A stretch of 64,000 nucleotides of DNA from Bacteroides luhongzhouii (GCF_009193295.2 NZ_CP059973.1:496001-560000), one strand, 5' to 3'. Positions 9,606-20,000 are shown, counted from the first letter of the stretch. Program-made: numbers and translations. Notes: generated by a model from the letters alone, not told the origin.

Positions 9606-10919
9606 ATGAAAATTTGCAAATTCGAGAAAATAAAAGATGAAGATGAAATAAGACAGGTAATCAATTGTATTCAAAACGAACATCCTTATGTAGCTGTAGT
9701 TCCTACATTGACACCATTGCAGGAATGGTTACAGTCTATTTCCGCCAGTTGGTTTCACGAAGAAGATGAAGTTTCCCATGCCACAGTCAATATCATCGGG
9801 GAGTATTGCTGCACCCTTGCCAATCATCTACTCACAGATCCGCAACTCAATCAGGAAATGAAAACCCGGATTCAAGAATGCATAAAGAAAATACATATAC
9901 TTGTGGAGGACAAAGCAGATTTCCTGATTGATAAAATGATAAAAGCCAAGGTATACGGATTATCCGGCGATTTACTTACTTATTGCTTACGTCAACAAGG
10001 ACTTCGGGCCCGGACTTTAGATACCGGCAAATTTATGCAGCTCAATCTGGAAAGAAAACCGGACATTCCATATATCCAGGAATCTATCCAATCATATATC
10101 GACGAAAACCGGAATGTAGATATTTTTATCGCCCCACTTTCCATTTGCAGAAACGTGTATGGTGAAATAGACTTCATGAACGAACAACGTAATGATTACT
10201 ATGCCACAGTGCTTGCTGCCCTGTTCAAAGCCGACGAAATACTTTTATCTACTCCCATCAACCATATTTATGCAAACCTGAACTGCCGGAGGGAGCAACA
10301 TTCTCTTACTTATACAGAAGCAGAACAACTGATTAACAGCGGAGTACATCTGCTCTATGCAGACTGCGTCACCCTTGCGGCACGCTCCAACATAGTTATC
10401 CGCCTGACCGACCCGCACGACCTGACAACGGAACGGCTCTATATCTCTTCTCATGACGCAGGAAACAGTGTCAAAGCCATTCTCTCACAGGATTCGGTTA
10501 CTTTTGTGCGTTTCACCTCATTGAATGTATTGCCCGGCTATTTGTTTATAGGTAAAATATTGGAAGTTATCAACAAATATCAAATTAATGTCATCTCAAT
10601 GGCCTCATCCAATGTATCCGTTTCAATGATATTGACAGCCAGTCGGGATACGTTACGAATCATCCAAAAGGAACTATATAAATATGCCGAAATGATTGCG
10701 GATGAAAACATGTCTGTAATACACATCATCGGCTCACTTCATTGGGAACGTACCCAAGTAGAAAGCCATATTATGGATACCATCAAAGACATCCCTATAT
10801 CTCTCATTTCTTATGGGGGAAGCGATCATTGTTTCACACTATCCGTGCACAGCACATATAAAAATAAACTAATCAGTTCGCTATCCAAACAATTTCTCGA
10901 AAACCAGTGCGCGGCCTGA
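9606..10919 (+). CDS. Degenerate aspartokinase-like protein with ACT domains
   Basis: 437 residues aligning end to end with bacterial aspartate kinases, but with catalytic motifs replaced. The N-terminal KFGGTSV is MKICKFEKIKDEDEI, and the GRGGSDYTA substrate/ATP loop is NEQRNDYYATV near residue 195. Structural parts remain, such as GEYCCTLANHL and the two C-terminal ACT domains (about 300-430; VRFTSLNVLPGYLFIGKILEV). By family knowledge these changes should abolish phosphotransfer, so it is probably an amino-acid-sensing or regulatory pseudoenzyme (inference). The reading frame is intact, arguing against simple decay. Confidence 0.75.
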   Translation: MKICKFEKIKDEDEIRQVINCIQNEHPYVAVVPTLTPLQEWLQSISASWFHEEDEVSHATVNIIGEYCCTLANHLLTDPQLNQEMKTRIQECIKKIHILVEDKADFLIDKMIKAKVYGLSGDLLTYCLRQQGLRARTLDTGKFMQLNLERKPDIPYIQESIQSYIDENRNVDIFIAPLSICRNVYGEIDFMNEQRNDYYATVLAALFKADEILLSTPINHIYANLNCRREQHSLTYTEAEQLINSGVHLLYADCVTLAARSNIVIRLTDPHDLTTERLYISSHDAGNSVKAILSQDSVTFVRFTSLNVLPGYLFIGKILEVINKYQINVISMASSNVSVSMILTASRDTLRIIQKELYKYAEMIADENMSVIHIIGSLHWERTQVESHIMDTIKDIPISLISYGGSDHCFTLSVHSTYKNKLISSLSKQFLENQCAA

Positions 10920-10927
10920 TTCAAATA

Positions 10928-10971
10928 AAGTGCATCTCAAAAGTCTTGTTTCCAACTTTTGAGATGCACTT
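10928..10971 (+). terminator. Perfect 17-bp hairpin after the aspartokinase-like gene
   Basis: The stem pairs 10928-10944 with 10955-10971 around a 10-nt loop. A U-tract does not follow on either strand, so it is a stabilising or transcription-ending hairpin between two convergent genes rather than a classic terminator. Confidence 0.55.
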
Positions 10972-11056
10972 CATCCCCATATAGAGGGTGGTAAAGAGTT
11001 GTTTCTTTTTAGTCAACCACTTTATAAGGATCGGCCACCTTATAAGAAAAATATAT

Positions 11057-12397
11057 TCAGATTTTATATTCCTCTATCTTTCGATACAGCGTAGTAAGTC
11101 CGATTTTCAACAAGCGGGCAGCTTCCGTTTTATTCCCTTTCGTATATTCCAACACACGCGCAATATGCCTGCGCTCCATTGCAGCCAGTTCAAAACCACC
11201 TGTACTATCGTCCGAACATTCATAATGAGTGTTCTGGATTTCCAAAGGAAGGTCGCAGATATCCAGTCGTCCACCTTCGCAAACAATCAGGCTACGCTCA
11301 ATCACGTTTCTCAACTCACGGATATTCCCTTTCCACGGCTGTTGTTCCAGTGCTTCCAGAAAAGCAGGGGTCATCTCATTGACGGCATACGAGAGCTTTT
11401 CAGAGAAACTTTTGACGAAAGCAGTCGCAAGAATCCTGATATCACCGGTACGTTCGCGAAGCGAAGGAAGATGCACCTGAAAAACCGAAAGACGATAAAA
11501 CAAGTCCTCACGGAAATGTCCGGCTTTGATCTCCTCCTGCAAATTGCGGTTAGTGGCAGCGATGATACGCACATTTACCCGTGTCGGCTTGGTATCACCT
11601 ATCTTTATATATTCTCCTGTTTCGAGGATACGCAGTAACTTTGCCTGCAATTCGAAAGCCATCTCCCCGATTTCATCCAGAAAGATCGTTCCGTTATTGG
11701 CCTCTTCAAAAAGCCCTTTCTTATCTTTCAACGCACCGGTAAACGAACCAGCCTTATGTCCGAACATCTCGCTTTCGAGCAGTTCTTTGCTGAAAGACGA
11801 ACAGTTGACTGCCACAAAATTCTGTTTGCTCCGCTTACTACTATAATGTATAGCTTGCGCGAAGACTTCCTTGCCCGTTCCGGTTTCTCCCGTCAGCAAT
11901 ACGGGAACATCTGTCACAGACACCTTCTGCGCCAAAGATACCGACTCTTTCAGCACTTTTGACTCCCCCAGGATAGAATCGAACGAATACATCTGCCCGA
12001 CTTTCTTTTCTAGTTTTTCCAAACGGACATTCATTTTTGCTTTCTCTACGGCACGACTAATGAGAGGGATAATCTTGTTATTATCATCTCCTTTCGTTAT
12101 ATAATCAAACGCACCGTTTTTGATAGCCTGCACTCCGTCGGGGATATTGCCGTGGGCAGTAAGAAGAATCACCTCCACATTGGGAGCTATTTTTTTGATA
12201 TTCAACACCAGATCCACTCCGTTTCCATCAGGAAGAAAAACATCGCATAAAGCTACATCGGGCGATTGAATTTCCAGTTGTCTGACAGCAGTTTTGCAAT
12301 CACCTGCCTGACACACTTCATAACCCTCAAGTTCCAGCATACGAGCTAAAAGGCTGCGAATCTGAACTTCATCGTCAATAATAAGAATTTTATTCAT
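11057..12397 (-). CDS. Sigma-54-dependent response regulator (NtrC family)
   Basis: 446 residues: receiver domain 1-115 with phospho-acceptor Asp52 (CDVFLPDG), AAA+ sigma-54 activation domain with Walker A GETGTGKE (170-177), Walker B LDEIGEM (240-246), and a Fis-type HTH at about 405-446 (NKTEAARLLKIGLTTLYRKI). The sigma-54-contact loop is GSFTGA rather than the usual GAFTGA, a tolerated but uncommon change. No histidine kinase is adjacent, so its partner is elsewhere. It diverges from the sulfur-transfer fusion gene, with only about 70 bp between the ORF ends, so it may control that gene (inference). Confidence 0.9.
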   Translation of the reverse strand: MNKILIIDDEVQIRSLLARMLELEGYEVCQAGDCKTAVRQLEIQSPDVALCDVFLPDGNGVDLVLNIKKIAPNVEVILLTAHGNIPDGVQAIKNGAFDYITKGDDNNKIIPLISRAVEKAKMNVRLEKLEKKVGQMYSFDSILGESKVLKESVSLAQKVSVTDVPVLLTGETGTGKEVFAQAIHYSSKRSKQNFVAVNCSSFSKELLESEMFGHKAGSFTGALKDKKGLFEEANNGTIFLDEIGEMAFELQAKLLRILETGEYIKIGDTKPTRVNVRIIAATNRNLQEEIKAGHFREDLFYRLSVFQVHLPSLRERTGDIRILATAFVKSFSEKLSYAVNEMTPAFLEALEQQPWKGNIRELRNVIERSLIVCEGGRLDICDLPLEIQNTHYECSDDSTGGFELAAMERRHIARVLEYTKGNKTEAARLLKIGLTTLYRKIEEYKI

Positions 12398-12426
12398 ACA
12401 ATTTGTCTACATTAATATAGAAGAAT

Positions 12427-12440
12427 GGAAAACAGGGTGC
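12427..12440 (+). promoter_or_regulatory. Possible sigma-54 (-24/-12) promoter
   Basis: GG at 12427-12428 and GC at 12439-12440 are separated by exactly 10 bp, the invariant core of TGGCAC-N5-TTGC promoters; the remaining positions match poorly. It faces the sulfur-transfer gene and sits beside a sigma-54 activator gene. Confidence 0.3.
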
Positions 12441-12441
12441 G

Positions 12442-12449
12442 CAAATATA
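12442..12449 (-). promoter_or_regulatory. -7 element for the sigma-54 regulator gene
   Basis: Reverse strand reads TATATTTG, a full TAnnTTTG match 45 bp before the regulator's ATG at 12397. It touches the possible sigma-54 site on the other strand. Confidence 0.5.
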
Positions 12450-12527
12450 GTTTTTTTATCTGAATCCATGAACATTTCTTCCATACAGTTTGTTATTTCC
12501 ATAGGAAACTATTTACACTATAAACAG

Positions 12528-15053
12528 ATGAAAATAATTATTATTGGGGGAGTTGCAGGAGGAGCCACCACTGCTGCCCGAATCAGACGAGTAGATGAAA
12601 CAGCAGAAATTATCCTTTTGGAAAAAGGAAAGTATATATCATACGCCAATTGCGGCCTTCCTTATTATATAGGAGGAGTGATAGAGGAACGGGATAAATT
12701 GTTCGTGCAAACGCCCGAAGCCTTCTCTACACGCTTCCGCGTGGATGTACGTACAGAAAATGAAGCGATTTTCATTGACCGGAAAAGAAAGACAGTGACC
12801 ATCCGGCAAAGCAGTGAAGACACTTATGAGGAGAGCTACGATAAATTAGTCATCTCCACCGGAGCTTCCCCGGTACGTCCTCCCCTTCCGGGAATCGACC
12901 TTAGCGGAATCTTCACGCTAAGGAATGTTACCGACACAGATCGGATCAAAGAATATATCAAGAGCCACGCTCCGCGAAAAGCCGTTATCGTAGGAGCCGG
13001 ATTTATTGGTCTGGAAATGGCGGAAAACTTACATACACAGGGAGCGAAAGTGTCGATTGTGGAAATGGGCAATCAAGTGATGGCTCCTATCGACTTCTCG
13101 ATGGCATCGCTCGTCCACCAGCACTTGATGGATAAAGGAGTCAATCTTTATCTGGAACAAGCTGTCGCCTCTTTTAGCCGGGAGGGAAAAGGGTTGAAAG
13201 TAACGTTCAAAAATGGTCAGTCCATTTCTGCCGATATTGTTATCCTGTCGATCGGAGTACGCCCGGAAACCAGTCTGGCACGAGCTGCCGAACTGACTAT
13301 CGGCCCTGCAGGAGGTATTGCCGTGAATGATTACCTGCAAACGTCTGATGAATCGATTTATGCTATCGGTGACGCAATCGAGTTCCGCCATCCGATCACC
13401 GGAAAACCCTGGCTCAACTATCTTGCCGGACCTGCCAACCGTCAGGGACGCATCGTTGCAGACAACGTTCTCGGGGCAAAAATACCTTACGAGGGTTCTA
13501 TCGGCACTTCAATCGCAAAAGTTTTCGACATGACCGTTGCTTCAACCGGTTTACCCGGCAAGCGCCTGCACCAGGAAGAGATAGACTATATGTCGTCTAC
13601 CATCCATCCCGCCTCTCATGCCGGCTACTATCCGGATGCCATGCCAATGAGTATCAAGATCACTTTCGATAAAAAGACAGGAAGATTGTACGGCGGGCAA
13701 ATCGTCGGTTACGACGGAGTGGACAAACGGATTGACGAACTCGCGCTTGTCATCAAACACGAGGGAACGATCTACGACCTGATGAAAGTGGAACAAGCGT
13801 ATGCTCCTCCGTTCTCTTCGGCCAAAGATCCGGTAGCACTGGCAGGATATGTAGCGGAAGACATCATTACCGGCAAAACCAATCCGGTATATTGGAGAGA
13901 GTTGCGGGACATTGAAATGGAAAATAAATTCCTCCTGGATGTCCGCACCCCGGACGAATATTCTTTAGGCAGCTTACCGGGTGCTGTGAATATTCCACTG
14001 GATGAGCTTCGTGACCGGCTGGCCGAACTGCCGAAAGATAAAATGATTTATACCTTCTGCGCTGTCGGGCTACGAGGGTATCTTGCTTACCGGATATTGA
14101 CTCAACATGGATTTAACAAGGTGCGTAATCTCTCGGGAGGGCTGAAAACTTACCGGGCTGCCACTGCTCCGATTATCATACGAGAAAATAATGGAAATGA
14201 AATAGACGAATCACCCGCACAACAGGGGAGTGCTCCCCAAGCCAAGCAACCTACGGTTGCTAAGGTTTCAGATACCACGGTTACTGCCGCTGCTGCCGTC
14301 ACCGCAGACGCCCCTGCAAGCCCCGCTAAAACAGTTCGGGTAGACGCCTGCGGATTACAATGTCCCGGCCCGATTTTGAAAATGAAGAAAACAATGGATA
14401 CACTGGCATCAGGTGAACGGGTGGAAATCACCTCAACCGATCCAGGATTCCCGCGTGACGCTGCCGCATGGTGCAGTTCAACGGGCAATCAACTGATTTC
14501 GAGAGACAGCTCCGGAGGAAAATCTATTGTTGTCATAGAAAAAGGAGAACCAAAATCATGCAATATTGTTACTTCATGTGAGGGCAAAGGAAAAACATTC
14601 ATCATGTTTAGTGATGATTTAGATAAAGCTTTAGCTACCTTTGTGCTCGCAAATGGCGCAGCTGCTACGGGACAAAAAGTCACCATCTTCTTTACGTTCT
14701 GGGGACTGAACGTCATCAAGAAGTTGCACAAACCGGAAACCGAAAAGGATATTTTCGGAAAAATGTTTGGCATGATGCTGCCTTCCAGCTCCAAAAAGCT
14801 GAAACTTTCTAAGATGAGTATGGGCGGAATAGGTGGAAAAATGATGCGGTATATCATGAACAAAAAAGGGATTGATTCACTGGAATCCCTGCGCCAGCAA
14901 GCGCTGGAAAACGGTGTGGAATTTATTGCTTGCCAGATGTCAATGGACGTGATGGGAGTCAAACAAGAAGAACTCCTGGACGAGGTGACCATTGGCGGCG
15001 TAGCAACATATATGGAACGGGCGGATAACGCAAACGTTAATCTATTTATTTAA
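12528..15053 (+). CDS. CoA-disulfide reductase / rhodanese / TusA / DsrE four-domain fusion
   Basis: 841 residues from the ATG at 12528, chosen because MKIIIIGGVAGGATTAARI begins the FAD-binding Rossmann fold; an upstream in-frame ATG at 12468 would add 20 residues with no domain. Order: FAD/NADH reductase (about 1-445) with the CoADR redox Cys in YANCGLPYY; rhodanese (about 450-555) with active Cys in CAVGLRGY; Ala/Pro/Thr-rich linker; TusA-like domain (about 605-680) with CGLQCPGP; DsrE-like domain (about 690-841). Such proteins reduce CoA persulfides and pass sulfane sulfur between cysteines. Fusing all four would make a one-chain sulfur relay. Cytoplasmic; the MarR gene follows. Confidence 0.9.
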   Translation: MKIIIIGGVAGGATTAARIRRVDETAEIILLEKGKYISYANCGLPYYIGGVIEERDKLFVQTPEAFSTRFRVDVRTENEAIFIDRKRKTVTIRQSSEDTYEESYDKLVISTGASPVRPPLPGIDLSGIFTLRNVTDTDRIKEYIKSHAPRKAVIVGAGFIGLEMAENLHTQGAKVSIVEMGNQVMAPIDFSMASLVHQHLMDKGVNLYLEQAVASFSREGKGLKVTFKNGQSISADIVILSIGVRPETSLARAAELTIGPAGGIAVNDYLQTSDESIYAIGDAIEFRHPITGKPWLNYLAGPANRQGRIVADNVLGAKIPYEGSIGTSIAKVFDMTVASTGLPGKRLHQEEIDYMSSTIHPASHAGYYPDAMPMSIKITFDKKTGRLYGGQIVGYDGVDKRIDELALVIKHEGTIYDLMKVEQAYAPPFSSAKDPVALAGYVAEDIITGKTNPVYWRELRDIEMENKFLLDVRTPDEYSLGSLPGAVNIPLDELRDRLAELPKDKMIYTFCAVGLRGYLAYRILTQHGFNKVRNLSGGLKTYRAATAPIIIRENNGNEIDESPAQQGSAPQAKQPTVAKVSDTTVTAAAAVTADAPASPAKTVRVDACGLQCPGPILKMKKTMDTLASGERVEITSTDPGFPRDAAAWCSSTGNQLISRDSSGGKSIVVIEKGEPKSCNIVTSCEGKGKTFIMFSDDLDKALATFVLANGAAATGQKVTIFFTFWGLNVIKKLHKPETEKDIFGKMFGMMLPSSSKKLKLSKMSMGGIGGKMMRYIMNKKGIDSLESLRQQALENGVEFIACQMSMDVMGVKQEELLDEVTIGGVATYMERADNANVNLFI

Positions 15054-15084
15054 AAAATGAACGAATGAAATATTTAAATAATGT

Positions 15085-15435
15085 ATGAAAACAATATGTG
15101 CAATGCGTGATGTATTCAAAGCAATAGGTAACTTTGAAACAGCATTTGAAAAAATGTACCAGATATCGCTCAATGAAGCAATGATATTGTGTGCCCTCAA
15201 AGAGGCTTCGGACAAAGTGACGGCTACCAACCTGTCCAAGCAAACCGAACTAAGCCCCTCACACACATCTAAAATGCTGCGGATACTGGAGGAAAAAGGG
15301 CTGATCGTCCGATCACTCGGAAGTGAAGACCGGAGACAGATGTATTTCCATCTGACTCAATTGGGTAAACAACGGGTAACTGAACTGGAACTTGATAAGG
15401 TAGAAATACCGGATCTACTAAAACCTCTGTTTTAA
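15085..15435 (+). CDS. MarR-family transcriptional regulator
   Basis: 116 residues with a winged helix-turn-helix: ATNLSKQTELSPSHTSKMLRILEEKGLI is the recognition region and GSEDRRQMYFHLT the wing. It starts 31 bp after the sulfur-transfer fusion and ends before a terminator, so both are one operon and it probably controls that operon. Its cysteines (only one, near residue 5, and one in MILCAL) might allow redox sensing, but this is a guess. MarR proteins bind DNA as dimers. Confidence 0.85.
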   Translation: MKTICAMRDVFKAIGNFETAFEKMYQISLNEAMILCALKEASDKVTATNLSKQTELSPSHTSKMLRILEEKGLIVRSLGSEDRRQMYFHLTQLGKQRVTELELDKVEIPDLLKPLF

Positions 15436-15471
15436 TAAACGGATTTTTTCAAATAAATATCTGTAAATAAT

Positions 15472-15520
15472 AAACGGTGAGCAAACTCCCTGATAATAGG
15501 GCAGAGCGCTCACCGTTTTT
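15472..15520 (+). terminator. Terminator of the sulfur-transfer/marR operon
   Basis: The arm AAACGGTGAGC (15472-15482) pairs with GCTCACCGTTT (15508-15518), and five Ts end the second arm. Downstream, in the leader of the next gene, 15613-15629 reads GCCCAAGGTACCTGGGC, a near-perfect GC-rich dyad of unknown role. Confidence 0.85.
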
Positions 15521-15663
15521 CTTTCCGCCGGGCCAAAGAAATATGTTAATTTTCCGGCAAAAGAAATTTCCACGCGAACCTTTTTCCACCTTTCTTGTTG
15601 TTTGTATCAAAAGCCCAAGGTACCTGGGCGTGATTTTTATATAACCTAAACATTATAAAAGAT

Positions 15664-16299
15664 ATGAAGAAATTAATTCCTATTTTATTGGCGGTCTTTG
15701 CACTCGCTTCATGTGAAAAAGACCCGGACATGGGTAAGCTGGATGACAATTATCTGGTATACACTAACTACGACAAGAAAGCCGATTTCAAAGTTCCTAC
15801 ATTCTATCTGGCACCCCAGATTCTGGTTATCAGTGACAGTAAAGAACCGGAATATCTCGAAGGTGAAGGCGCAGAACAAATTCTGGCAGCTTATACAGAC
15901 AATATGGAAGCTAGAGGTTACGCAGCAGCACCTGACCAGGAAAGCGCAGATCTTGGTATTCAGGTAAGCTACATCGCAAGTACTTATTATTTCACCAGCT
16001 ACACACAACCTGAATGGTGGTGGGGTTATCCCGGATATTGGGGCCCTGGCTACTGGGGTGGCAACTGGGGTGGTGGATGGTACTACCCGTATGCTGTAAC
16101 TTATAGTTATAGTACCAATTCCTTCCTGACGGAAATGGTAAACTTGAAAGCTGAACAAGGCGACAATAAAAAACTGCCTGTTGTATGGACAAGTTATCTG
16201 ACCGGATTTGAGACTGGTTCCAAAGCTGTCAACCGTACTCTTGCAGTAGAAGCTGTCAACCAATCCTTTACTCAGTCACCTTATCTTACTAACAAATAA
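15664..16299 (+). CDS. DUF4136 lipoprotein
   Basis: 211 residues with lipoprotein signal (lipobox LASC, mature Cys at 18). The fold is DUF4136: a central VSYIASTYYF strand, and a long Trp/Gly/Tyr/Pro-rich stretch (PEWWWGYPGYWGPGYW) at about 115-145. DUF4136 lipoproteins are common in Bacteroidetes and Proteobacteria and have no established function. The gene is 15 bp before an outer-membrane barrel gene, pointing to an envelope role in one operon. Confidence 0.85.
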   Translation: MKKLIPILLAVFALASCEKDPDMGKLDDNYLVYTNYDKKADFKVPTFYLAPQILVISDSKEPEYLEGEGAEQILAAYTDNMEARGYAAAPDQESADLGIQVSYIASTYYFTSYTQPEWWWGYPGYWGPGYWGGNWGGGWYYPYAVTYSYSTNSFLTEMVNLKAEQGDNKKLPVVWTSYLTGFETGSKAVNRTLAVEAVNQSFTQSPYLTNK

Positions 16300-16314
16300 A
16301 CAACTACAACTGTT

Positions 16315-16941
16315 ATGAAAACAAGAAAAAATATATACTTCAAGGTAGTAGCCTTAGCGGCTATTGCCATCGCCTTCGCCATGCCGGCTAAGGCACAGCT
16401 ATCGGACAATGGATATGCGAATATCGACTGGCAGTTCAATGCTCCGCTAAGTAATCATTTTGCAGATAAAGCAAGCGGTTGGGGTATGAACTTCGAAGGT
16501 GGTTATTTCGTGACTCCTAACATCGGCTTGGGTCTTTTCCTCAACTATCACAGTAACCACGAATATGTAGGTCGCGAAACCTTCCAGATGGGCGCCGGTG
16601 AAGTGACTACCGATCAGCAACATACCATTTTCCAATTGCCTTTCGGTGCTGCCGCACGTTACCAGTGGAATCGTGGTGGATCTTTTCAACCATACGTCAG
16701 TGCTAAATTAGGTGCTGAATATGCTAAAATCCGTTCTAATTTCAGCATGCTGGAAGCAAGAGAAAACAGTTGGGGATTCTACGCTTCTCCTGAAGTAGGT
16801 ATCAATGTATTCCCATGGGTTTACGGACCGGGCTTGCACTTTGCTTTGTACTACAGCTATGGTACCAACAAGGCTGACGTACTGCATTACAGTGTAGATG
16901 GATTGAGCAACTTCGGCTTCCGCTTGGGTGTATCCTTCTAA
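16315..16941 (+). CDS. Outer-membrane beta-barrel protein
   Basis: 208 residues with a Sec signal cut after PAKAQ (about 28). Alternating aromatic strands (GWGMNFEGGYFV, LHFALYYSYG) and the C-terminal Phe (FGFRLGVSF) mark an eight-strand-type barrel (OmpA/PorT-like). Ligand unknown. Co-transcribed with the DUF4136 lipoprotein and followed by a strong terminator. Confidence 0.8.
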   Translation: MKTRKNIYFKVVALAAIAIAFAMPAKAQLSDNGYANIDWQFNAPLSNHFADKASGWGMNFEGGYFVTPNIGLGLFLNYHSNHEYVGRETFQMGAGEVTTDQQHTIFQLPFGAAARYQWNRGGSFQPYVSAKLGAEYAKIRSNFSMLEARENSWGFYASPEVGINVFPWVYGPGLHFALYYSYGTNKADVLHYSVDGLSNFGFRLGVSF

Positions 16942-16983
16942 AAAGAACTGCAACTATCAGAATATTACGTTAATAATACAAAG

Positions 16984-17017
16984 AATGCCCTTCTACTTTT
17001 GCAAGTAGAAGGGCATT
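16984..17017. terminator. Bidirectional terminator
   Basis: Perfect 15-bp stem (16984-16998 with 17003-17017) around TTGC. T-rich on the plus side and A-rich on the other, between the barrel gene and the convergent GH3 fusion gene. Confidence 0.85.
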
Positions 17018-17047
17018 TCATTTGACATCCCATCCAGTCCGGAATCA

Positions 17048-20000
17048 TTATTTCTTTTTCATCGCATCATAAATAGCTCCTTGTATTCGCTCACGAATGT
17101 GCAGTTGATTCAGCTTGCGATTTGTTACATCCGGATAAATCCGGTTGCTAAGAAATACATAGACCAGTTCATTGACCGGGTCTACCCATGCGCATGTACC
17201 GGTAAAGCCGGTATGACCGTACACTTCGGCAGGTGCGGCAGGAGCACAATTTCCTTTCTTCGGATCATCAGCATCCGGTTTGTCAAAGCCCAAGCCACGT
17301 CGGCTGATTTTTGAGGTTTCAGTAGTAAACAGCTGACAGGTTTCTTTGCTTAGATAGCGTTGACCGTCTATTTCTCCTCCATTCAGCAACATCTGATAAA
17401 CACGGGCTACATCACGGGCAGTAGAGAAAAGTCCGGCATTTCCGGCCAACCCGCCAAAGAAAGCGGAAGCCTCATCATGCACAAATCCCTGCAAAGTCTC
17501 TTTACGCAAGAAACGGTCTTTGTTGGAAGGGACAATTTCCGATTTGGCAAAACGGCGTAAAGGCAAGTAGCCCGTATGCTCCAACCCCATCGGTCCGTAA
17601 AACTCACGTTGCAGATAGGCTTCCATAGGCATACCGGCCAGTTGTTCTACCAACATCCCCAACAGAATGAATCCGACATCACTATATACATAGCGTTTCT
17701 GCTTTAACGGAGCTTCTGCTATTTTCTCTTCTATCACCTTCCGGAAGGAGCGGTTTAGCCACAAGCTATCGCAGATTTGAACAGTGTAATCACCGGTCTT
17801 GACGGGAGAGACGTATTCACTTTTGAATTTGAATTTCGGATTCGCCCATGAAGCCGTTCCCAACTGTAACGGATGATGAGCGTCTTTGCGTGCGCTGAAC
17901 AATCTTCCGTCATAACTATCTTTATCGATGGCTTCTTGGTAGAAAGGAATCCAAGAAGGTAAACCGGACTGATGATACAGGATTTCCTGAATCGTTATAT
18001 CTTTCTTATCGGTATGTTGCAAAAACGGCAAATGATCCGAAATCTTATCTGTCAGATTGAAACGTCCCTTATCGTAGAGTTTCATGATGGCAAGCAAAGT
18101 GCCCGTCGTCTTCGAGAGGGAAGCCAGATCGTAGATATTCGTAGATTCGACACGCGGACTTCCTTTGCCCGTATAAGTGCCGAAAGACTTGTCGAACATG
18201 ACATGGCCGTTTTTCAACACTACCACCTGGCAACCGGGATAAGCTCCCTGGCGAATACCGTCTAATGCGATGGAATCGACGCGCTTTAGATGAGTAGAAG
18301 AAAGCCCGTATTCTTCCGGCACGAAATGCAATGGCGTCTTGGGGGTAATGGTCACTCCTGCTCCCGTTGGAAACAGTTCTCCCAAGCTTGCCGACAACTG
18401 TCCGTCTGCGGATGCCTTGGCAAATAACACATCTGCTACCTGACGCTGCACGTCTCCATTATAACTGTGCCCCAACACGACTGCCGAAGCATGAGACACG
18501 GCCCGCTGAATCTGCAACATCATCTTCCCCGGAGTAAAAAACAGATAAATAGCCGGACTTTGAGGAGCAAACTTCGCAAAGAAAGGCTGATAAGAAGCCA
18601 ACCGCTGTTCGCTAATGGCTACAATGATTCGTTTATAGGTAGACAGAGAATCACGCAACCGTTGATTTTCCTCTTCTGTCTGATTGGCGCGAAGGGGAAA
18701 ACGTACCAAAGATGTATAACGGGAAAGTTGTTTGGCCAATACATCGGTTTCTCCGGGATCTCCCACTTCGAGCAGTGCAATCGCCTGCTCCTTGTCTGTA
18801 TGTAGGGGGAGGATATGATTCTTATTGTTCAAAACGGTTATTGCCGCTAGATTCAACCGGCGAACCAAGTCACGTGTCTGCGGACTGTTAATGCGTTGTT
18901 CCAAACCGGATAATTGTACATACGATTTCTTCTTAAGTCCCAACACATATTTATAAGTCAAGACTTTGCGGCATTTGCTTTCAATCTCTTCACGGCTTAG
19001 TTCCCCTTTTTCAACAGCTTCCAGTACGGCTGGTATCTCTTCCTTTAGGTTCCGGGGAGACAGTACCATGTCATTACCTGCTTTCAAAGCTTGCAAACTG
19101 ACATTTCCATTTCCTGCCACGCCTTTCATGGCAAGTGCGTCGGTAAATATCAGGCCTTTGAACGCTAGTTCATCGGTCAGCAAATCATACACGACATTGC
19201 GGGACAAGGAAGACGGAAGTCCGCCAATAGGTTCAATCACCGGCACTTGCAAATGGCCTACCATCATACCGCCCAGTCCGGCACGGATGGCCTCTTTAAA
19301 CGGATAAAGCTCCACACTATCCAGACGCTCGCGAGTGAAAGGAAGTACCGGAAGCGCTTTATGCGAATCGACATCGGTATCTCCGTGTCCGGGAAAGTGT
19401 TTGCACACAGATAACACCCCTCCACCTTCCAAACCGGAAGCATAAGCGATTACCTTATCAGCCACTTGGATCGGATCTTCTCCAAAAGAACGGGTATTGA
19501 TGACGGGATTTTTAGGGTTTATATTCACGTCCGCCACCGGAGCGAAGTTTACCTGTACTCCAATCTGCCGGCATTGACGGGCAACTTCACGTCCATACTC
19601 ATAAAGCAGCCGGTTGTCGCGGATACATCCCAGCACCATATTTCGCGGGAAGACAGGCGTACCACGCAGACGCATGGCCAATCCCCATTCTCCATCAAAG
19701 GTAATCATCAAAGGGACTTTGGCTTGTCGCTGCGCCCGGTTCGTCAGTTCGACCTGGTTTTGCATCTTCCCTCCGGAAAAGAGAAGGCCGCCTACTTTAT
19801 AAGTGTCGATGACTTCGCGCAGCAGTTCCAAGTTTCGTTTGGTGTCTACCGGAGCAATGGTATAGATGAACAACTGACCTACCTTTTCTTTAAAGGAAAG
19901 TTTATCCATAACCGAATCAACCCAGTGCTGACAGTCCTTGTCTTGAAGGGCTTTGTACACCAGCAGAGGTTCAACGGTTGTAGCATTCTGCGCCGGACTC

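Noticed and set aside
9606..10919. Functional aspartate kinase
   Set aside because: The ATP and substrate motifs are missing.
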